The notes below the pieces were generated by a model. It made no database searches. It saw nothing but the letters and a program-made list of their open reading frames with translations, and was not told where the DNA came from. 64,000 bases of DNA, from NCBI GenBank assembly GCA_032622095.1, contig CP136065.1, forward strand, positions 240,727,530 to 240,791,529. Direction: 5' to 3'. How positions within the stretch are numbered: the stretch's first letter is position 1; each line of letters starts with the position of its first letter. The position numbers were made by a program, and so were the translations under genes. Origin of the DNA: Siphonodentalium dalli (lineage: Eukaryota; Mollusca; Scaphopoda; Gadilida; Siphonodentaliidae). Positions 31,831-43,603 of the stretch are shown one piece after another.

Positions 31831-33770
31831 TATGCCATAGAGAGCGTTCCAGGCCTTTATGTGGACGTGTTCAAGCCCCAACATTTTATTAAGACAGCTT
31901 TGTCATTTGCCAGAAAGTGTTGATGCTCAGTGGTTATTGAGTCATGTCCTTGTGCTTTATTGCATTTAAAGCTAGCAATTGCGTCCATAATTAATTATAT
32001 ATATAGCGGTTCGCACTCTGGGAACTCGATTTCTATACTGTCGTCAGCAGTATAGTACACAAGAGTCGCGCAATAGAGCGCCACCACAAATGCGTTTATT
32101 GTAGATACAGTTGCCATGCATTAACCTAATAATCGAATGTTGACTTGTTGCCGTTCCATGGAGTATGCATGCAAGCTGGTCTAACATTTTGTGTTAGATG
32201 CAACACAATTAAAATCCATTTCTTAAATTTATACACAACTTAAAAAAATAATTTGCTCCGATTTGAACTTTATTACACCCTTGTTCCTAGAATTACAGTG
32301 TTCTTGCTGTTCCACCCTTACAATTCCATATGGAACGCGCATCACACATTTGTTGGAACATTTACACCACAGGAGAGGTTGTTCGCATTGCTTGATTTTC
32401 CAACCAATAATTAGTGTTTTAGTCCAAAAGTGGCATATTTTTCTATTGTAAAATTTTGATCTGAAATTGTTATCAGTTTTCCAACGTTAGGGGCTGTGAG
32501 GCTGGGAATTCCTTACAGTTTGAGGTACCAGTTGGAAAGAAGTTCAACCGAAGTGATGTAAATGGTATTTCGCTAACATGGGAGTTTGGTCTGGTTCAAG
32601 ATGGAGATTTCAAGGTGGACATCCCGAAAACGGCGACTCTCTAGCCACGTCTCTGATTATACCACGCAACAATATGGAATGTTAAAGCCTCATTACCCTA
32701 ACCGGTATGTAAGTCATATGTACTTATTTCCGCATTTTCTAATTTTGTGTTTATTACTTTATTCATTTATTCTCGCGGAGTTTTTTTTACAACCAAGTGC
32801 CACTACTTTGTCTGTTCTTCCCATATGAACCCACATTGCTGTTTTTCTTTTGTTTGTCTAATAAATGTTGTATAATGCTATTTGTAATACGACCCTGCCT
32901 AACTATGCTTAAAAGCCATGTCCTGATTGGCCAGTGGCCCGAGTTACCATGGCTATCTCGTTCCAGTTTTGTGGTACAATTCTATTTTTTCCAATTGTAC
33001 CACGAAAAAAATCGGTTTATTCAGATCGCTGCACGCGAATTTTCCCGTCTTTTCTAAATCCGCGCAAACGGGGCATCAACGGAGTACACCCGCACCCGTA
33101 ACCCTTTGAATTTTGCTACATCTTGACAATCTTGCGAATTTTCTAGCGATTTGTCGCTTGAAACCAGTTTGGTTGCCAATGAATATGGTCCAAATGATGT
33201 TATGGTATATTGATATATGTTACGACCAAAGAAAGTTACTTAATAAGTATATTAAATGACAAAATAAATCCATGGGGCCGGGCTGTGCATTCGTCGATTC
33301 GAATCTCGATCATATTCGATATTTCGGAATCAAGTTGAAAATGAAAGCGTTTGTTCACCAGTACAGAAGGGGAATAAGATTAGTTTAGTAAACTAGATCA
33401 TTTAGATCGCTTTGTGTAAGGAAAATGGTCCATAGTCGATGATCATATTCATGTTGTCCCAACAACGTTCAAAACAGAAATGACCGCAATCGTATTTCCT
33501 GTACAATTTAAATGAAACGCACGGGCGCCGCTGAAAACAGATCGTTTTTTAGCCAATCACAACGATTATTTCTAGAAGAGGTGCCTCGAAAAGTCAACGG
33601 GGGAATTTCATAACAAGACAAGACATTACCAGAGTACTCCATGCAAATAAATCGAGTACGCCCAATACGAATTACACCACGAAATGTTTTCTCACCTGAG
33701 ACCGAAAAAGCGCAGTATTTCGTTGACTATTCAGTCGAATTGTGACCATAAACTTTCAGTCGTATTACAA
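31831..33770. other. No gene seen
   Basis: AT-rich DNA. A short inverted pair 'ttgtggtacaattctatttt' and 'ccaattgtaccacgaaaaaa' at about 32970-33010 resembles the arms of the palindrome at 33771. No coding evidence. Confidence 0.45.
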
Positions 33771-33916
33771 AAGAAATAAATACACGGTGTATCGGTGTGT
33801 ATGGTCAAGTTGTACCACAAAAAACTGATTTTAGGACTCCGCTACGCGTCGTCCTACAATCAGTTTTTTGTGGTACAACTTGACCATACACACGTCTACA
33901 CCGTGTATTTATTTCT
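33771..33916. repeat. 146-bp fold-back palindrome
   Basis: Arms of about 62 bp run from aagaaataaatacacggtgt to ttgtggtacaacttgacc type sequence and back, around a short GC-rich centre (tccgctacgcgtc). There are few mismatches. It is probably a fold-back MITE; the target duplication is unclear. Confidence 0.88.
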
Positions 33917-34218
33917 TAAATACATGTAATGTAGAGTGTAATTGCCAGCAGTGCCTCTAGTCAATTGCATAACACATTGAAAGTGAAGAATACACTCACA
34001 TATTAAACAATCAGATACCAATCCCCATACAAATTGTTGATTATGCATAGAATATTTTTTGTTTGCTTCCTCTGGTAATATTCATTTTGCATCTAATGCA
34101 AACTAGTTCAGTATTACACATTAAATTACAATATTATTTCTGATCGTATCTTGATCATATTTTAATATTATGCAGTTTACATCTGATTCAAACTAGTGGA
34201 AATGTATGACTCACTGAG

Positions 34219-34608
34219 TTAACCCTTTACCCAACAGAACGGCCCTGTGCCAATGCATTCTCTTATATATGCGAGTCGACCATAGGTCGCCTCGCATATA
34301 TAAGAGAATGCATTGGCTTAACACATTAAAAATTATAAAATTGTTAAAGAATGTAAGAAAAAATGGTAAAAAGTGTTAAAAAAAGATTTGTTTTAGGCCA
34401 ATGCATTCTCTTATATATGCGAGGCGACCTATGATCGACTCGCATATATAAGAGAATGCATTGGCACAGGGCATAACTGTAACTATCACAATGTGGTCAA
34501 GGAGTCGGTTCCAATGATATCCATATTTGTATGGTTCTATTGAGACAGACCGAAGATATTTTAGGCTGTTGAAGCTTGTTTTGGCCGGTTTGTTGGGTAA
34601 AGGGTTAA
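34219..34608 (+). mobile_element. piggyBac-like hairpin MITE, copy C (two hairpins)
   Basis: TTAA at 34219-34222 and 34605-34608; termini CCCTTTACCCAACA/TGTTGGGTAAAGGG. Hairpin 1 at 34249-34317, hairpin 2 at 34397-34465 with one core substitution (ctatgatcg). The right subterminal GGCC-rich region has lost about 10 bp relative to copy B. Confidence 0.93.
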
Positions 34609-35655
34609 ATGCTGTCTTCTATTTTTCTGAAATTGCAAAAAGTGTGTGTACCAAATGAATATACACACTACAATATGTATGTTTACCTAAGAAATGTAGC
34701 ATTGTTAATCATTTGTATTCTGATTATATTCTGCATGCTCTAGTAATCCATTGTTTCCATCTGTTTCATATTGTCCGCGTGAATCAAATATTTGGTCAAA
34801 TATAATTTACCATCCATTATGATATTAGATATATGAAGCCTCCACTCGCTAGACTAGAATATCCAGTGCCTTAGATTTAAAAATATCTATCCTAGATAAC
34901 ATATACATCATAGGAAATTACCTTCACAGGGCTGTAATGATTGTCCTCATATATTATAGCTTTTTGCAATTAAAAATAAAGAAATAAAACAAAAAAGAAA
35001 CAAACATAACCTATCAATTAAATGAAAGTTCAGTTTCGAAAATACATACACAAGTAATTACTTTGAAAGTCAACCACTGACAATGTTTAATTTTTGTTCC
35101 ACCCAACTGCACCTCCTTCATAGTACTCTCAACTTTCCTCTGTATCTCTTTACTTTTAATTTCGTATTCTCCTCACTGTAAACCATTACCCCACCTCATC
35201 TCACCTAACCATGAACTGAAATGCCAAAATAATATTCATGCTCAACTTGTAAGAAAGAAGTAACCATGATGCTCTAGACTGATTTGCGCGACCAGTTGAT
35301 GGATTCATTCGAAATGCTCTATGTTGACAAAAACTGATCTGCAAAAGTTTGATGAATATAACTCTCCTTTGTTCTGCTATCGCTGAATCCAGGAAGTATT
35401 CAATCATGTTGAAGAAGAAGCCATTTTCCATCTTGCAATATATGACAACAACATTTTAACCACCTAGATCTGCCAAATATAATACAACTTATAACAAACC
35501 TTGATTGAATGATTCAAAATGGGTTCAGAAGACGATGACAATTTAATTTATTGGACAATTTAGACCACCATAATTCCTCAATTATCTATTACTAGAAGAA
35601 TTCAATGAAAAATTTAATATATCCATAGCAGTACATGTATATCAGCATCTATGAT
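34609..35655. other. No gene seen
   Basis: AT-rich noncoding sequence without a recognised repeat. Confidence 0.5.
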
Positions 35656-35659
35656 CCAT

Positions 35660-37625
35660 TTTAACATGAGATCCGATAAACTATCCACGTTTCTCAAACT
35701 TTTTAAGCATAACTCTAACATATTTGTTACTGAAACTTGGCTATCTCATGAATTTAAATGAATATCCATTCTTGAAAGACGTACAGAGAAGACAAATGAT
35801 GATGGGGAGTTTGGCTATATATTCACTCATCTTGAAAAGCTAAAATCCTATCTGACCTCCCGGACAAAACTGACAAATGCATTTTAATTGCGGAATATTA
35901 AAGCAGATTCTTTTATCAAACCATTGACACATACCTGAAACATATCTCTCTGAGTGTGCATTCCCAGAACGAATGGAACTTGCTAAAGTATCGCCAATAT
36001 TCAAATAAAAAGACCCAAATGTACTCAGTAACTACATGTATATTAGATTCAATAAATACGTAGAAAAACACAAGATTTTATACAGCAGCCAGTGTGGTTT
36101 TATGAAGAATCTTTCCACAGTTCTAGATTTGATTGATCTCATGGAGAAAATAACCCGTGTCTATACAATCGCGATCATACCATCTCTCGATCTGTCTAAG
36201 ACATTTGATAAAATAATGGCGCGTACACATGGCGGGCAAGAAAATATCAGGTATGCCCCAATGTGTCTTACTTGACCAATGACCAAAATAATACAGGAAA
36301 ACATCCGATGGAGGCAATGAATGGGTATGTTATCGCCTGTTTGTAATATGTGTTCACCTTGATTGGTGGTAATCGGTATCCGTTAAATAATCTCGGGTAA
36401 CAGTTCACGCACTTGAGTTATGAACCATCAATATTATCGCCTATTTCAACAACTTACTTCGTAATTTCATTTTAGACAGAATCGCTGACGTATTATATTA
36501 TATGGATGTGTGTGTAGAGGCGTATATCTATAGAGGGTTTCCATTGACGGAGGATGTCCATGTGGGATTTCCAACTGCACCCCTTGAACCAGGCCAAACT
36601 CCCAAGATCACATAATTCAACATCGCATTTGAATTTACGACCTGGTACCTCACATGCCTTGTTTTTTTTTATTTGAATTTTGACTGGACACCGGGGAGGG
36701 AGGTACCTAGATGAAATTTCAATTTGACCAAAAGTAGGAAGATATGCAATTGTTGGTTTAAAACAACAAATTCCACATACATTACTGGTTGGAAATTCAG
36801 ACAACCAGAACAATTTCAACTCATTTTTCGTGTAATATTGTGTCAGATATGAAATTTCCGACTGGTGAACACTTTCTCATTATATATATAGAATGTCTGT
36901 ATGCGTGAGAGCATCGTGGCTACATATAGGTGAGTGCCTTATCCCACCGACTCTACGGTAATATATGGCAACAGTTAGAAATGTCATAATATTATGAATT
37001 GTCAATATTGATGTAGGTTGTTTACTGGACGCAATTCACTTGAACCAGCACGACTAATACTGTTCTGATTGCTCAATCAACGCCATCAAAACCGCCGCGT
37101 TCTCACGGGCTAAATCTTTGGAGCAAGGCAATATCAGGGTACAATTTTACCTGATATTTTCTTGCAAACATTTTCTTGCAGATACATGTGGACGCGCCAT
37201 AAATCATAGAATAATACTTCAAAACCTAGATAGAGCACTATCGATGTAGAGGAGTTGGTTCAAATAGTATCGTACTAATAGAACACAATGCGTTCAATAT
37301 GATGGTCATATATCAAAATTCAATGACATGACATGTGTTGTCCCACAATGCTCTATGTTAGGGTCTCTCCTATTTCGAATCTATAATACCTTACTTAGTG
37401 TATGTAATGATGTTACATTGGTAGTTTTTGCAGATGACACACATGCCTTCTGTTCTGATAGAGATATCAACTGATTATTTAACAGAGTTATGACCGAACT
37501 GGACTATATGAGTCAGTGGTTTGCTGCTTACAGATTGTCATTGAATGGTGATAACACAAATTACAAGCTCTTCACTAATTGTCCACTACTCGAGGTATTA
37601 CCTGACCTAAGTATAAATAATAACA
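35660..37625 (+). pseudogene. LINE-C: endonuclease-RT fragment, interrupted
   Basis: Plus-strand fragments of a Jockey/CR1-like LINE. An endonuclease piece with NIFVTETWLS lies at about 35700-35755. RT pieces follow: ECAFPERMELAKVSPIFK (about 35955-36010), KHKILYSSQCGF and LDLSKTFDKI (36040-36215). After a 983-bp insertion the RT resumes with VVPQCSMLGSLLF, LVVFADDTHAF (motif C, about 37420-37445) and WFAAYRLSLN (to about 37620). Frameshifts, stops and deletions are present (for example most of the endonuclease and the PIS motif region), so it is dead. The right end joins another repeat at 37625. Confidence 0.87.
36217..37199. mobile_element. PIF/Harbinger-like element inside LINE-C
   Basis: The ends are inverted: TGGCGCGTACACATG on the left and, reverse-complemented, TGGCGCGTCCACATG on the right. 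A 3-bp TAA duplication flanks them (36214-36216 and 37200-37202). Removing the element and one TAA restores an open, RT-like junction in LINE-C, which proves insertion. A 3-bp TAA/TTA target suits PIF/Harbinger. The 983-bp interior has no recognised transposase; a 108-codon minus-strand frame at 36493-36819 is not identifiable. Confidence 0.75.
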
Positions 37626-38767
37626 AGAGCACGCCGTCGGGGCGTGGCATAATACGCCCGTTTCTGGAGTAGAGTGGGACAAGGTTTAATCCATTTGTTT
37701 GAAACATTTGACTTAAGACGAAATAATAACAAAATTAAACACAATAACTTCAAGTGTGGTAATTTTGACTGAAAAATTCACATACCATATTTTTTGTATC
37801 AATCAGAAACCTCAAAATATAAACATTTTAAGTTGACATTAATATACATTGTTACCAGTGAGAAATAACCGCATCAACAATCATTCCACCAATCCAAACA
37901 AGTTTGTGGTATGAATAGAATACTTCCGATACACCGCAATGCACACATTCCTTGTTTGTAAAGATTAAGTCAACCATAATCTGTAGTGGATTTCGATGAA
38001 ATCCTTTGGCAACAAGACAACTTGTTCTATATCACCATCAAGAAAACTCATATCTGATTTCAGACTATCAACCTCACTTTAACTCAGTGATTTTTACATT
38101 CAGTTTATACTCCTTTTGCATCGCTTTTGAATATTTAATCCTGTTTTTTAAACTCTTCATCCATATGTTCTGCACATTCATCAATGTTATTTGTTGCTCT
38201 CAAAACATTCATGGCCCTGTCGAAAGTGTATCGGCCTGATTTTAGACGTGCAAATATGCCTGCTATGGCTAAAGTTTCAGTCTTTATAGCATTCATGTTT
38301 TGAAGTCTAAAGAATAACACATGCATGTTATAAACTCTCTTGTTACACTCCTACACTATTATCCATGATTTGTACATTGCTCTCAACTGCTAACGTTTGT
38401 GAGTGATTATATCATTCCCCACCAAAAAAAAACTCAAGTGCATTACTTGTGGTATATTTGGGTGGACAAAAATAAAAGCAGGAGTGTAACAAGAAGTTTA
38501 ATCAATAACTTCACTGTTACTTCATAGAATAATTCACTGATGAGGAGGGATTTTAAATCTTGATGTAGTCAAGTTAGTAAACACATTAATACTTTTGGCC
38601 ACTTGATTGTTTACATACTTGAATACTCTGAAATTTAACATCTCGCAAAGACAATTTACTTATGAGCTCATCTCATTTTGAAAGGTTTTATATGATTAGA
38701 ATTTGTTTGGTGAAATTTATTTCAAATATTACAGACATTCCACCCAGCATGCATGGCAAGTTGTATC
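37626..38767. other. No gene seen
   Basis: It starts with a GC-richer phrase (gcacgccgtcggggcgtggc) that may be the edge of another repeat; the rest is AT-rich and noncoding. Confidence 0.45.
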
Positions 38768-39267
38768 TTAAAGGCACGTGGGGCCTTAGTTGTCGAAAAT
38801 ATTCATATTTGTTCTAATCACCGTAAACAGAAAAACATTAAAACGCATACAGTGTCGTTCATATATACCATGACCATCACGTAAACAGCATGTTATCACA
38901 AAGACCTACTATATTTTACCTAAGCAAGAGCATGATTGTGTTACAGAACACAGCACAATGCTACTGGCTAATCACACACAAATGGCATAAACGTTCTTTA
39001 TTAGTTCCATATCAGGAATTCACCAACAAAGAACGCTCTTTATGTTTACTATCATAATATAAACAAACACCAGACAGTAACTTTTATGCTTTTGTTTACA
39101 TAACAATGGTCAAACATTTGACAATAACATACTGTTTATGCGATATTTCTTTTTTGTATACGGACAAAGTCTGTCTACATTTTGATGTTCTTTCTGTTTG
39201 TGGCGGTTTTTGACGGGTGGAAATATTTTCGCAGGATACCCACCGCCAAGGCCAACCGTACCTTTAA
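38768..39267 (+). mobile_element. AGGCACG-family TTAA MITE, full copy
   Basis: TTAA flanks at 38768-38771 and 39264-39267. The left terminus is AGGCACGTGGGGCCTTAG; the right terminus reads, in reverse complement, AGGTACGGTTGGCCTTGG, so terminal repeats are imperfect. The interior carries aacgttctttattagttcca and aacgctctttatg about 40 bp apart. Noncoding, 500 bp. A TTAA target suggests piggyBac-like or another TTAA-specific transposase, but the termini are not the CCCTTT type. Confidence 0.85.
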
Positions 39268-39315
39268 AGAAGAGCCATATCCGCACACATTATTAAATTA
39301 AATTCTAGAACTAAA

Positions 39316-39545
39316 ATGTTACTCCCTTTATACAGCAACAATATCGAAGAATGTTGATAATGTAGATTAGTAAGTTGGATAAAAGTATGTTCATGCATTA
39401 GGGTTGTTACTTCAATATTAACAGTCAAATTAATAATACTGATAAACCAGATATAAAAATATGAATATTAGTATAAAACATGTTACTCCCTTTATATAGC
39501 AAACACTATCGAAGAATGTTGATAATGTAGATTAGTAAGTTTGTT
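39316..39545 (+). repeat. Duplicated ~65-bp block
   Basis: The phrase atgttactccctttata, followed by a variable 15 bp and 'tcgaagaatgttgataatgt' with 'agattagtaag', occurs at 39316 and again at 39479, about 163 bp apart. Confidence 0.8.
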
Positions 39546-40151
39546 AATACAACTGGAAACACACAGAAAGTTCAGTAGACATTCTTAAACTAAAATATTA
39601 AAATAATATTGGAAAAGTAATATTTGATAACATTATAGTTCAATTATAGGTCAGTTTCAAAGTTAACAAGGGTTAGTTTTTTTATAAGCCATAATGCGCT
39701 CATACTACTAACTGGTTTTATATAATAGCTGGTTAGTTATAATATTGAAACACACATTAGCTTTGTACCACACTACCATGCTCAGAAACTGAAAAGGCCC
39801 ATGCACCATGGGTACAAGAAAAGTGACACATAATAATAAGTGAGCAGATGAGAGATGAGTGGATTATGTGACCGACACCACGAGCGGGGACGCGGATTAT
39901 GAATTCAAGCTATTTGTGAGGAAAGAACATAAACATATACATAGCCGATTGGATTCTAAGCTTTTAAATAATTTGCATCCATTTCAAAAGGTTTCATCAT
40001 GTATACATAGTTGTGTGGATATTATGTATACATAGTTATGTGGATTCCAAAGTTTTGAAAAATGTGCATCATATAAATAGAACACAGGTACAAATTCACA
40101 AATAACTTGAATGGTGCCATAGAGTTGGAACGAGAATCAATACGCTCATAT
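39546..40151. other. No gene seen
   Basis: AT-rich noncoding DNA; a short duplication 'tatacatagttgtgtggat' near 40000-40040 is the only structure noted. Confidence 0.45.
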
Positions 40152-40759
40152 TTTAATAGAGCTGATTTCGGGTTGAATCAAGCTTGAGTCATTCTGGGGA
40201 ATTAGCATTTATTTTTACAATAGAAATATACGGACATTCCGGTATTGTTGGAAGCGGTCCACACATCAATCTAAACTCCCGTTGTAATACATGGAACGTG
40301 ACTGAACGGCGGAGTTCCGGAACATAAAGTAACATAATACAGTTCTACAAATTATTATATACAAAGCATGCACATTAACGACGCGGGATTCGATTAACAG
40401 ATTTGCATTATAAAATATCCGATCACCACAGTGGCATTAACAGTTTGACATATAATTAATTAATTATTAAAAATACAGATAAGAATATGTGCGATGAATG
40501 GTAATTAATGAGCACAAGCTTGGGCAAGGATTGACAAGTTGCATATGAAAAGCCAGCTGATTAATACAAAGAAAAGGTCGGCATTGCGAGAAAGCCTAAC
40601 CTAACAAAGAAACGAACATCTGATACAGTCAAATCACTGTAGATATACCATGAAATAATTGTCCAAACATTAGCACTCTGACATCACACTCTCCTCCGGT
40701 GGAATTGGTCCCACAATTTCTGTTTGCATGCAGAATGAATTAGTGTTCAAAATGACTTT

Positions 40760-41050
40760 TCAGGTTTGTCCTTTTCTGAATGACTTGACATATTGAACTG
40801 AACGAATGTCCTCGTTGTCTTTTTCCATCTGCTTTTGAAGGCCGCGGCGCACTGACTCGAAATCACCGTGAGGACAATTATCTAGCCTTTGTCGAACATA
40901 TCGCCGTACAGATTCGAAATAATTTTGTTGAGCACTACCAATGGCTGACGGTTCTGGATGCTGATTTATGTGTAGCTGTTTTGGTACTACACTTCCAGGT
41001 ATTTTAATCGCTGGGTACTCATATATGTAGCACATCGCTTCAAAGTCCAA
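40760..41050 (-). CDS. Small internal ORF of the LTR element (96 aa)
   Basis: An open frame in a different phase from the upstream gag-like frame, with a repeated FESVRR motif (SVRRYVRQRLDN and SVRRGLQKQMEK) and many charged residues. It may be a remnant of gag or an exon. No family is recognised, and it could be chance. Confidence 0.3.
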   Translation of the reverse strand: MDFEAMCYIYEYPAIKIPGSVVPKQLHINQHPEPSAIGSAQQNYFESVRRYVRQRLDNCPHGDFESVRRGLQKQMEKDNEDIRSVQYVKSFRKGQT

Positions 41051-41256
41051 ATCACCCCTGTGTTTCTAGTTGCTGGGAGTCATCGCCATTTGATAAGATA
41101 TTGTGGTTCGTCCTTGTGCAGCCGTTTTCGAGCAACTGTTTCAGTCGCCTTAACTGACTGGGAATGTTGAAGAGGTTTAGCTGTCGGTTATTCTTTCTTG
41201 TGAACGATGTCGATGATTCTAGGTTGGAATTGTAATGATGCTGGGATCTGCTCCGT

Positions 41257-41772
41257 TCACGAGTCGTGTTTCTGAACTACGGAGTCCGGTATCGTTTGGA
41301 TAGCAATATTAACACTAGGTGTCGATGGCGAAACAGTGATACCAATATCAGTTTTTGAAATAACTGGAGTTTGTGTACTCACAGAATCAGAAACGATCCT
41401 ATCTGACTGTGTCGCAGCTACACTGGTACAAATAATTGATATCTTCTCCGTCTCTTTTTGGATAAACTCCTCCATGCAAATTCTGTCTCTGAGTATGTTC
41501 TATGCAGACTTAAATTTTCGTGATACCTTCTTCCAGTTGAGTGACAGCTACACGTCCTCCGTCTTTAGGCTCCAGTCGAGTCGGTGGTTCAGAAGCTCGA
41601 ACGTCACCAGGATGTTAATGATGTTTTCGGGTATCGGCTGCGTCATTCTTCTTTTCTTCCGGGAACGTTGCGTTGCAGTTGGGGAAATAGCAACACTGCC
41701 CGGATTCTCCACCAATTTTATAGAGCTGATTTCGGGTAGAATCAAGCTTGAGTCATTCTGGGGAATTAGCAT
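41257..41772 (-). pseudogene. Gag-like reading frame of the LTR element (two stops)
   Basis: One minus-strand frame runs from 41772 (inside the 5' LTR edge) to 41257, broken by TAG near 41546 and another near 41505. It encodes a basic patch (RSRKKRRM) and a Ser/Thr/Val-rich stretch. No gag domain is recognised; the assignment rests on its position between LTR and polypurine tract. Confidence 0.4.
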
Positions 41773-42299
41773 TTATTTTTACAACAGAAATATACGGACA
41801 TTCCGGTATAGTTGGAAGCGGTCCACACAACAATCGGAACTCCGGTTGTAATACGTGGAACGTGACTGAACGGCGGAGTTCCGGAACATAAAGTAACATA
41901 ACACAGTTTTACAAATTCTTATATACAAAGCATGCACATGTGTGAATTAACGACGCGGGATTCGGTTAACAGATTTGCATTATAAAATATCCGATCACCA
42001 CAGTGTCATTAACAGTTTGACATATAATTAATTATTAAAAGTAAAGATAAGAATACGTGCGATGAATGGTAATTAATGAGCACAAGCTTGGGTAAGAATT
42101 GACAAGTTGGATATGAAAAGCCAGCTGATTAATACAAAGAAAAGGTCGAAATTGCAAGAAAGCCTAACCTAACAAAGAAACGAACCTAACGCGGATACTA
42201 TAGAAACGAACATCTGATACAGTCAAATCAATGTAGATAAACAATGAAATAATTGTCCAAAAATTAGCACTCTGACAATATACTTACATTGTGTTTCTT

Positions 42300-43040
42300 T
42301 CGTCAGAAAACCAAGTCTTTAAAACTTGATTTATCTTGCGGAAGCCGAAAAATGTTTTAAAAATATTTATTTTCGGCTATTTTCAGACAAAAAAATCCTA
42401 TAACTCTGGCAAAAATGGTCGGATCGGACTCAAATTCGAACTTGACCTGCAAAATCATGTTTGAACTTGATCTGTTCTGTTCACTCGATTCAATCTAAAG
42501 TTATCATCTGGAAACCGCATATCAGGTAAAATCTAAGTCGAAAAAGGGACATAACTCAGTCAAAATCATGGGGACGAAACCCATATTTGAACTTGATCTG
42601 TATCTTGGGGTGGTAAACTAATATACCAAATTTGGTTCAGTTCACTTGATTCAATCTAAAGTTATTCGGAAACCGCAAATCAGGTAAAATATAAATCGAA
42701 AAAGGGACATAACTCAGTCAAAATCATGCGGACGAAACCAATATTCGAACTTGATTGTATTTCGGGTGGTAAACTAATATGCCAAATTTGGTTCAGTTCA
42801 CTTGATTCAATCTAAAGTTATCATCCGGAAACTGCAAATCAGGTAAAATCTAAATCGAAAAAGGGGCATAACTCAGTCAAAATCATGCGGACGAAACCCA
42901 TATTCGAACTTGATCTAACATACCACATTTGGTTCAGTTCACTCGATTCAATCTAAAGTTATCATCCGGAAACCAAAAGCGGACGGACGGACGGACAACC
43001 CATTTACATAATACGACCGTTTTTTCAAACGGGTATATAA
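42300..43040 (+). repeat. Degenerate ~120-bp tandem repeat 'gggacataactcagtc'
   Basis: Units containing gggacataactcagtcaaaa, catgcggacgaaaccc, atattcgaacttgatct and ttcagttcacttgattcaat are repeated about four times (near 42545, 42700, 42860, with a diverged first unit near 42385). The block ends with (cgga)n at 42970-43000 and acgaccgttttttcaaacgg, a small inverted repeat. Noncoding mollusc-type repeat. Confidence 0.75.
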
Positions 43041-43215
43041 AAACATTGATAGAGTATACATACTAAATACTAAGGTATGAATATTGAAGACAATTACTAG
43101 GTATAATCTTTAGAAAAGTGGACTGTTTGTTTGTTTTAAAGGTAGCCATTCCCTGGGAGACCAGGGTCAGGCATCCCATTCGTTGTGGGAGGGTGGGGGG
43201 GCAGGGTTCAAATGG

Positions 43216-43603
43216 TTAACCCTTTACCCAACAAACCGGCCAAAACCGGCCAAATAAAGCTGCAACAGCCTAAAATATCTTCGGTCTGTCTCAATAGAAC
43301 CATACACATATGGATATCATTGGAACCAGCTCATTGACCACATTGTGATAGTTACAGTTATGCCCTGTGCCAATGCATTCTCTTATATATGCGAGTCGAC
43401 CATAGGTCGCCTCGCATATATAAGAGAATGCATTGGCCTAAACAATTTTTTTATTTTTTCTTACATTTTTTAACAATTAATATGTGTTAAGCCAATGCAT
43501 TCTCTTATATATGCGAGGCGACCTATGGTCGACTCGCATATATAAGAGAATGTATTGGCACAGGGCATAACTGTAACCATCACAATGTGGTCAATGAGCT
43601 GGG
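43216..43603 (-). mobile_element. piggyBac-like hairpin MITE, copy D (right end lost)
   Basis: TTAA and CCCTTTACCCAACA at 43216, in reverse orientation relative to copy B. Hairpins lie at 43369-43437 and 43491-43559. On the right it reads back through an inverted copy of its own left flank (cataactgtaaccatcacaa, tgtggtcaatgagctgg) and stops at 43603 without the terminal repeat. It is therefore a partly palindromic, truncated copy. Confidence 0.85.

Larger units (their letters stand above)
40152..42277 (-). mobile_element. Small non-autonomous LTR retrotransposon
   Basis: On the minus strand the 5' LTR is about 42277-41716 (562 bp) and the 3' LTR about 40683-40152 (532 bp). Both start TGTCAGAGTGCTAAT and are highly similar apart from indels of about 8 and 26 bp. 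A possible 4-bp duplication ATAT flanks the element (40148-40151 and 42278-42281). Just after the 5' LTR comes TGGTGGAGAATCCGGG, a plausible tRNA primer-binding site. Before the 3' LTR is a short purine-rich tract (GGAGGAGAG). The internal region is only ~1.03 kb and has no pol, so the element depends on a helper. Confidence 0.8.

Noticed and set aside
32263-33109. Series of plus-strand frames of 60-86 codons
   Set aside because: Low-complexity, hydrophobic chance frames in AT-rich DNA with no family resemblance.
41336-41851. 171-codon plus-strand frame in the LTR element
   Set aside because: Lies antisense to the gag-like frame, crosses into the LTR and has no recognised motif.
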